Assembly (NCBI GenBank): GCA_910587785.1
Contig: CAJUOA010000078.1
Location: forward strand, 1 to 16,188
Length of the DNA: 16,188 nt
Source: an uncultured Oscillospiraceae bacterium
GTDB lineage: Bacteria > Bacillota > Clostridia > Oscillospirales > Oscillospiraceae
Direction of reading: 5' to 3'
This document shows, piece after piece, positions 13,801-16,188 of this stretch. The notes beneath the pieces are model-generated. The model was not told the DNA's origin, ran no database searches, and saw only the letters and a program-made list of their open reading frames with translations. Made by a program: the position numbers and the translations under genes. Position 1 is the first letter of the stretch; each line of letters opens with the position of its first letter.

Positions 13801-16188
13801 TCTCCCAGCCCCAGCAGGAGCAGGCGGCGGTCCCCGACCTCTCCGGCCAGCCCGTCACCCGTGATGGGGACACCATCACCATCGGAGACGGCCCCGCCGT
13901 CCATGAGGTTGACATCACCGTTTCTGACGGGGACTGGCAGGCCATCCAGGATGTTATCCCCGGCGCGGCAGACCAGCCGCCCCATGACCCGCTGGCCCCG
14001 GCCTACGCCCCCGGCGATACGGTATATCTCAATGATACCGCTTTTGAGATCACCGGAATCGGCCTGCTGGATGTGGAACTGCGGGACCCTGCGCTGCCCA
14101 TCCCCCTATTCCGTACCGAGAGCAAGGAAAACTTTGAGCGGCTGCTGCACATGGACCCCCGGAATGACCGCATTGTCCAATATCTCCCCGCCGACATGAA
14201 CCGCGTCAACGATGATTTCCGGGAAGTGCTGGCCTCTCATCTGCTGACGGACCGGGACAAGGGCTACATCTCCGGCTGGCTGCGCTCCGGCGAGAATAAC
14301 CGGGGGATCGCCCAGCGGCTGTCCCTGGCCTTTGCCAGCCGCGCCGAGACGGTGACGCTGGAGACCGGAGACATCGCGGACTACTTTACCTCCACCACCA
14401 GCATGGCGGTGGAAATTCAGGACAAATTCGGCACAAAGCTGGCCCTGTCCTGGGAGGCTGTCGCGCCCATCCTCCGAGCGATGTATCAACAGGAGCTGGA
14501 CGGCTTCACCCATGAGCCGCCCCAGCGGGAGCCTGTGACCCTGGAGGGGAAGCTGTCCTATCAGGTGGGCGACAAAGTGGCCTTTCCCTTTGGCGATCAC
14601 GAGGTCAACGGCACAATCGGCTACATTGGAGAGATAGATGTCCGCATTGACACCGGCCCCTATGCCTGGAGCCACCAGACTGTTACCCGCGATTTCTTTG
14701 AGGACGCTGTGCGCCATGATGAGCGCAACGCCGGTCTGTTCTCCCCGGAGGCCCCCGAACAGGAGGTCCCGGAGACTGCCGCCGCGCCGGGGACCGCCAT
14801 GCTGTACCCCGGCGATAAAAACGGCCTGCCCTATGATATTATCGTCCAAACGCTGAACACCGGCCAGCCGGAACAGGCCCAGCCGGAGGCAGCTCCCGCC
14901 ACGGAAAATTTCCGCATTACAGACGATCATTTAGGCGAGGGCGGGCCAAGGGCCAAGTTCCGCATGAACATGGAGGCCATCAACACCCTCCAGGCCATTG
15001 AGCTGGAGGGCCGCACCGCCACCCCCGCCGAACAGGAGGTTCTGTCCCGCTATGTGGGCTGGGGCGGTCTGCCCCAGGCTTTTGACGAGAACAACGGGGA
15101 ATGGACCAACGAATTTCTGGAATTGCAGGCGGCGCTCACCCCGGAGGAGTACGCCTCCGCCCGAAAGTCCACCTTGAACGCCCATTACAGCAGACCGGCC
15201 ATCATCAAGGCGATCTATGAGGCGGTGGAGAATATGGGCTTCAAGGCCGGGAACATCCTGGAACCCTCCTGCGGCATCGGAAATTTCTTCGGACTGCTGC
15301 CGGAGAGTATGGCTGCATCGAAACTCTACGGCGTGGAGCTGGACAGCATTTCGGGCCGCATTGCCCAGCAGCTCTATCCCAAGGCCAACATCGCCATACG
15401 GGGCTTTGAGAAAAGCGGCTTCCCGGACGGCTTCTTCGACCTCGCCATCGGCAACGTCCCCTTTGGCAACTATTCCCTGGTGGACCGGCGCTATGACCGG
15501 GAGCATCTGCTGATCCACGACTATTTCTTCGCCAAGACCATAGATGCGGTCCGGGCGGGCGGCGTGATCGCCTTTGTCACCTCCAACGGCATCAGCGGCG
15601 GCACGATGGACAAGAAGGACCGCCGCGCACGGGAATACATCGCCCGCCGCTGCGATCTGCTGGGCGCGGTCCGCCTGCCCTCCAACGCCTCCCTCGCCAA
15701 CGCCGGAACGGAGGCGGGCATGGACATTGTTTTCCTGCAAAAGCGGGATATGCCCAGGTCGCTGAACGACCCCCTGCCGGAGTGGACGGAAGTGGACACG
15801 CTGGAGGAACACACCTACACCGGCGGCGATGGGAAGGAGAAGCGGGGATTCGTCACCATGAACCGCTACTTCCAGGCCCACCCGGAAATGGTGCTGGGCA
15901 ATCTGGAGATCACTTCTGGTCCCTTCGGCCCCCAGCTGGAGTGCAGGGCCATCCCCGATGCGGACCTTGCCCAGCAGCTCCATGAAGCGGTTTCCCATAT
16001 CCATGGCGAGTACCGGGAGGCCGCGCCCCCGGAGCTGGACGAAAACATTGGGGAAATGGAGATCACCGCCATCCCTGCGGACCCCGGCGTGAAAAATTAC
16101 TCCTATGCCATCGTGGAGGGCGAGGTCTACTACCGGGAGAACTCCGTCATGGTGAAGCCCGCCCTGACCGCCTCCGCCAAGGAGCGCG
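10854..16188 (+). CDS. Giant polyvalent protein with MutS-like and N6-adenine methylase-like domains, 3' end missing
   Basis: I read this frame codon by codon from ATG 10854 to the window end: 1778 codons without a stop. GGAGGA at 10840-10845 precedes the ATG by 8 bases. Domains in order: an ArdC-like N-terminus (1 to about 250; YPFPEQLMIYTQRPEATACA, RRYIRRGSKGIVLLD); a low-complexity linker (about 261-379) over nested tnpV; two related modules (426-508, 545-636); a MutS domain I-like part (about 660-760, FYE at 684-686); a third module (815-882); a conserved segment at about 900-980; small beta-rich parts with a fourth module (1137-1220); and an adenine-methylase-like domain (EPSCG at 1470, NVPF at 1534). 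Relatives are ICE proteins of 2000-3000 aa ending in a SNF2-type helicase, so that part should follow. Probable role: protecting or processing transferred DNA. Confidence 0.9.
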   Translation, partial: MGNNNVQAALQMADNAARQVTSSYQEWTAFLSTAGRLYKYPFPEQLMIYTQRPEATACAEWDFWNQRMRRYIRRGSKGIVLLDTSRGRPALRYVFDVADTSRKDEKGLNPNLWQYREEHRDAVTAALESRFEVSGADGLAEQLEQIAAQLANEYWTDHQYDILHIVDGSFLEEYDEFNIGAAFRNAAAVSIAYTLLSRCGLEPETHFQHEDFLSIFDFNTRNAVTALGMAVSQSSEQVLRQIERTVKQYERTKGAERSTEHEERADLHPGGGLPVSQRGPAGTAGPGPGQVREDAPAVLEGTSPGPVGGHDDGRDPVQPPVGDRGHSQQPVGGHDAPAGEGGGGHGAAESHRPDEVGGTDEQLQGPGGGNYFVGTGLQLSFMPPAIPSQREQLEAIQEAESADAPSAFSIPQAEVDRALREYSGRLKIFELYQQDLPARSIAAAIRKEYGTGGGSFTLSDGSHVFLDYRPNTGLEFWKNVGDEKFVVKWAAVEKRIRQMVEEGSYLSTAEMEKYLSDHLEEAPAEGITQADINRVLLDDWGAEGRKQRIFAQYQDGRSNEEIAAFLREEYQRGGYNSQNSGFVTLADGSKGYSYFVYAELRLRRNQNDSPMRYISFEELAGHIRALIDEGRYLAPEELAQVRGQEAPAPEESLPMPDSAGFLTEYEAIKAAHPGDIVLYQLGDFYEMFGPDARVAHIELDLMLTNRNHPGLGRVAMCGIPGHRLDEYVQKLRERHDVTVSSIGAGGERLTVSYPAVGREAVGSHETEAPAPEEAAPVHVPGAAPPIPASAPAQGTAQGDIDAALQAWNGDADSKRRVQQYMTDHAREKDTAAWLRTEYGGDLPMFPVQLPGAGQYQHLPWAKVQRRIAQLVQKDLFLSHEEQSPAPEQLPTTEQAPVPEPAPTVRQIYETYKPKIKGFVLTDGPYQNACLNSDRDTAVLEGHEAVTRAAMVYQEPDFMRLYFGMAGFRNRLHREIIDETYPVLSQPQQEQAAVPDLSGQPVTRDGDTITIGDGPAVHEVDITVSDGDWQAIQDVIPGAADQPPHDPLAPAYAPGDTVYLNDTAFEITGIGLLDVELRDPALPIPLFRTESKENFERLLHMDPRNDRIVQYLPADMNRVNDDFREVLASHLLTDRDKGYISGWLRSGENNRGIAQRLSLAFASRAETVTLETGDIADYFTSTTSMAVEIQDKFGTKLALSWEAVAPILRAMYQQELDGFTHEPPQREPVTLEGKLSYQVGDKVAFPFGDHEVNGTIGYIGEIDVRIDTGPYAWSHQTVTRDFFEDAVRHDERNAGLFSPEAPEQEVPETAAAPGTAMLYPGDKNGLPYDIIVQTLNTGQPEQAQPEAAPATENFRITDDHLGEGGPRAKFRMNMEAINTLQAIELEGRTATPAEQEVLSRYVGWGGLPQAFDENNGEWTNEFLELQAALTPEEYASARKSTLNAHYSRPAIIKAIYEAVENMGFKAGNILEPSCGIGNFFGLLPESMAASKLYGVELDSISGRIAQQLYPKANIAIRGFEKSGFPDGFFDLAIGNVPFGNYSLVDRRYDREHLLIHDYFFAKTIDAVRAGGVIAFVTSNGISGGTMDKKDRRAREYIARRCDLLGAVRLPSNASLANAGTEAGMDIVFLQKRDMPRSLNDPLPEWTEVDTLEEHTYTGGDGKEKRGFVTMNRYFQAHPEMVLGNLEITSGPFGPQLECRAIPDADLAQQLHEAVSHIHGEYREAAPPELDENIGEMEITAIPADPGVKNYSYAIVEGEVYYRENSVMVKPALTASAKER
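11618..11626 (+). promoter_or_regulatory. Shine-Dalgarno of nested tnpV, inside the giant gene
   Basis: GGAGAGGAG lies 8 bases before ATG 11635, within the coding sequence of the giant protein. It selects ATG 11635 (MKNELTYTQAGDYL, the family N-terminus) over the in-frame ATG at 11599, and argues that TnpV is translated on its own. Confidence 0.65.
11635..11991 (+). CDS. tnpV: TnpV family transposon-encoded protein, nested in another gene
   Basis: A complete 118-aa TnpV-family protein, lying wholly inside the giant gene in the +1 frame. Family hallmarks are LTYTQAGDYLFPNVGLPEQP, GKYGRMRLRYLKEHRPVLW, HLLEIEDTANSRLEAMMPQL and the C-terminal MKWVGLMNSCKAQAEEIIL. Length is normal and no key segment is missing. 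A Shine-Dalgarno at 11618-11626 precedes it. Codon use supports this as the constrained frame: in 11641-11760, 35 of 40 tnpV codons end in G or C, against 14 of 39 in the giant gene's frame. TnpV is known from Tn4451-like transposons, but its function is not known to me in biochemical terms. The stop (11989-11991) is out of frame with the giant gene and does not interrupt it. Confidence 0.88.
   Translation: MKNELTYTQAGDYLFPNVGLPEQPDRDLGKYGRMRLRYLKEHRPVLWGAMTMDGTLFSHLLEIEDTANSRLEAMMPQLARAAGATEQLKATDQMKWVGLMNSCKAQAEEIILSELVYS
12129..14515 (+). repeat. Four divergent copies of a protein module in the giant gene
   Basis: Copies lie at about 12129-12377, 12486-12761, 13296-13499 and 14262-14513. 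Each starts with a basic helix containing IAxxLRxEY or similar (SIAAAIRKEYGTGGG; EIAAFLREEYQRGGY; DTAAWLRTEYGGD; GIAQRLSLAFASR). Each has a variable strand-rich middle and ends with a helix such as VEKRIRQMVEEGSYLS, LAGHIRALIDEGRYLA, VQRRIAQLVQKDLFLS or VAPILRAMYQQELDG. The first two copies are closest. The similarity is at protein level only, so these are old internal duplications. Confidence 0.6.

Noticed and set aside
14931..16004. 357-codon minus-strand frame opposite the methylase-like domain
   Set aside because: It is a shadow of a conserved methylase-like coding region; no motif supports it.

Overview
The window is a stretch of the conjugation and maintenance region of an integrative and conjugative element (ICE) of the Clostridia type, related in gene content to the Tn1549 / C. 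difficile CTn families. Every gene lies on the + strand. The DNA is GC-rich with strongly G/C-ending codons, which fits a high-GC gut Clostridia host (Oscillospiraceae-like); the host assignment is inference. No rRNA, tRNA, CRISPR array, insertion sequence or integrase gene was seen.

Left part (1-4792), transfer apparatus: the C-terminal two thirds of a VirB4-type ATPase, a membrane-anchored NlpC/P60 cell-wall hydrolase (CD1108-like), a short coiled-coil DUF4315 protein, a secreted and membrane-anchored SH3/DUF4366 protein (CD1107-like), and an unlisted 56-aa four-cysteine protein. Stop and start codons overlap at most junctions, so this reads as one translationally coupled operon. A GC-rich hairpin (4800-4826) separates it from the next block.

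Middle part (4851-7245): topoisomerase III (topB, starting at TTG) overlaps a gene for a cysteine-rich VLP-domain protein. A 135-bp intergenic region follows (7246-7380), holding a tandem repeat, a strong hairpin and a small palindrome.

Right part (7381-16188), DNA-processing and counter-defence: a 1080-aa polyvalent protein (ArdC-like N-domain, HExxH metallopeptidase, YodL, DUF4316), a TTRAP-family small protein, and a giant multidomain protein whose frame stays open from 10854 to the window end (at least 1778 codons). The giant protein has an ArdC-like N-terminus, repeated modules, a MutS domain I-like segment and an N6-adenine-methylase-like domain. A SNF2-type helicase part is expected beyond the window.

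The most unusual observation is that a complete tnpV gene (11635-11991) lies inside this giant reading frame in the +1 frame. It has its own Shine-Dalgarno sequence, and codon choice there follows the tnpV frame. The giant protein's linker at that point is a low-complexity G/P-rich sequence that looks overprinted on tnpV. Further points of interest are the MutS-like mismatch-recognition segment, four divergent copies of one module in the same protein, and an unrecognised segment of about 300 residues in the 1080-aa protein with clearly different codon usage.
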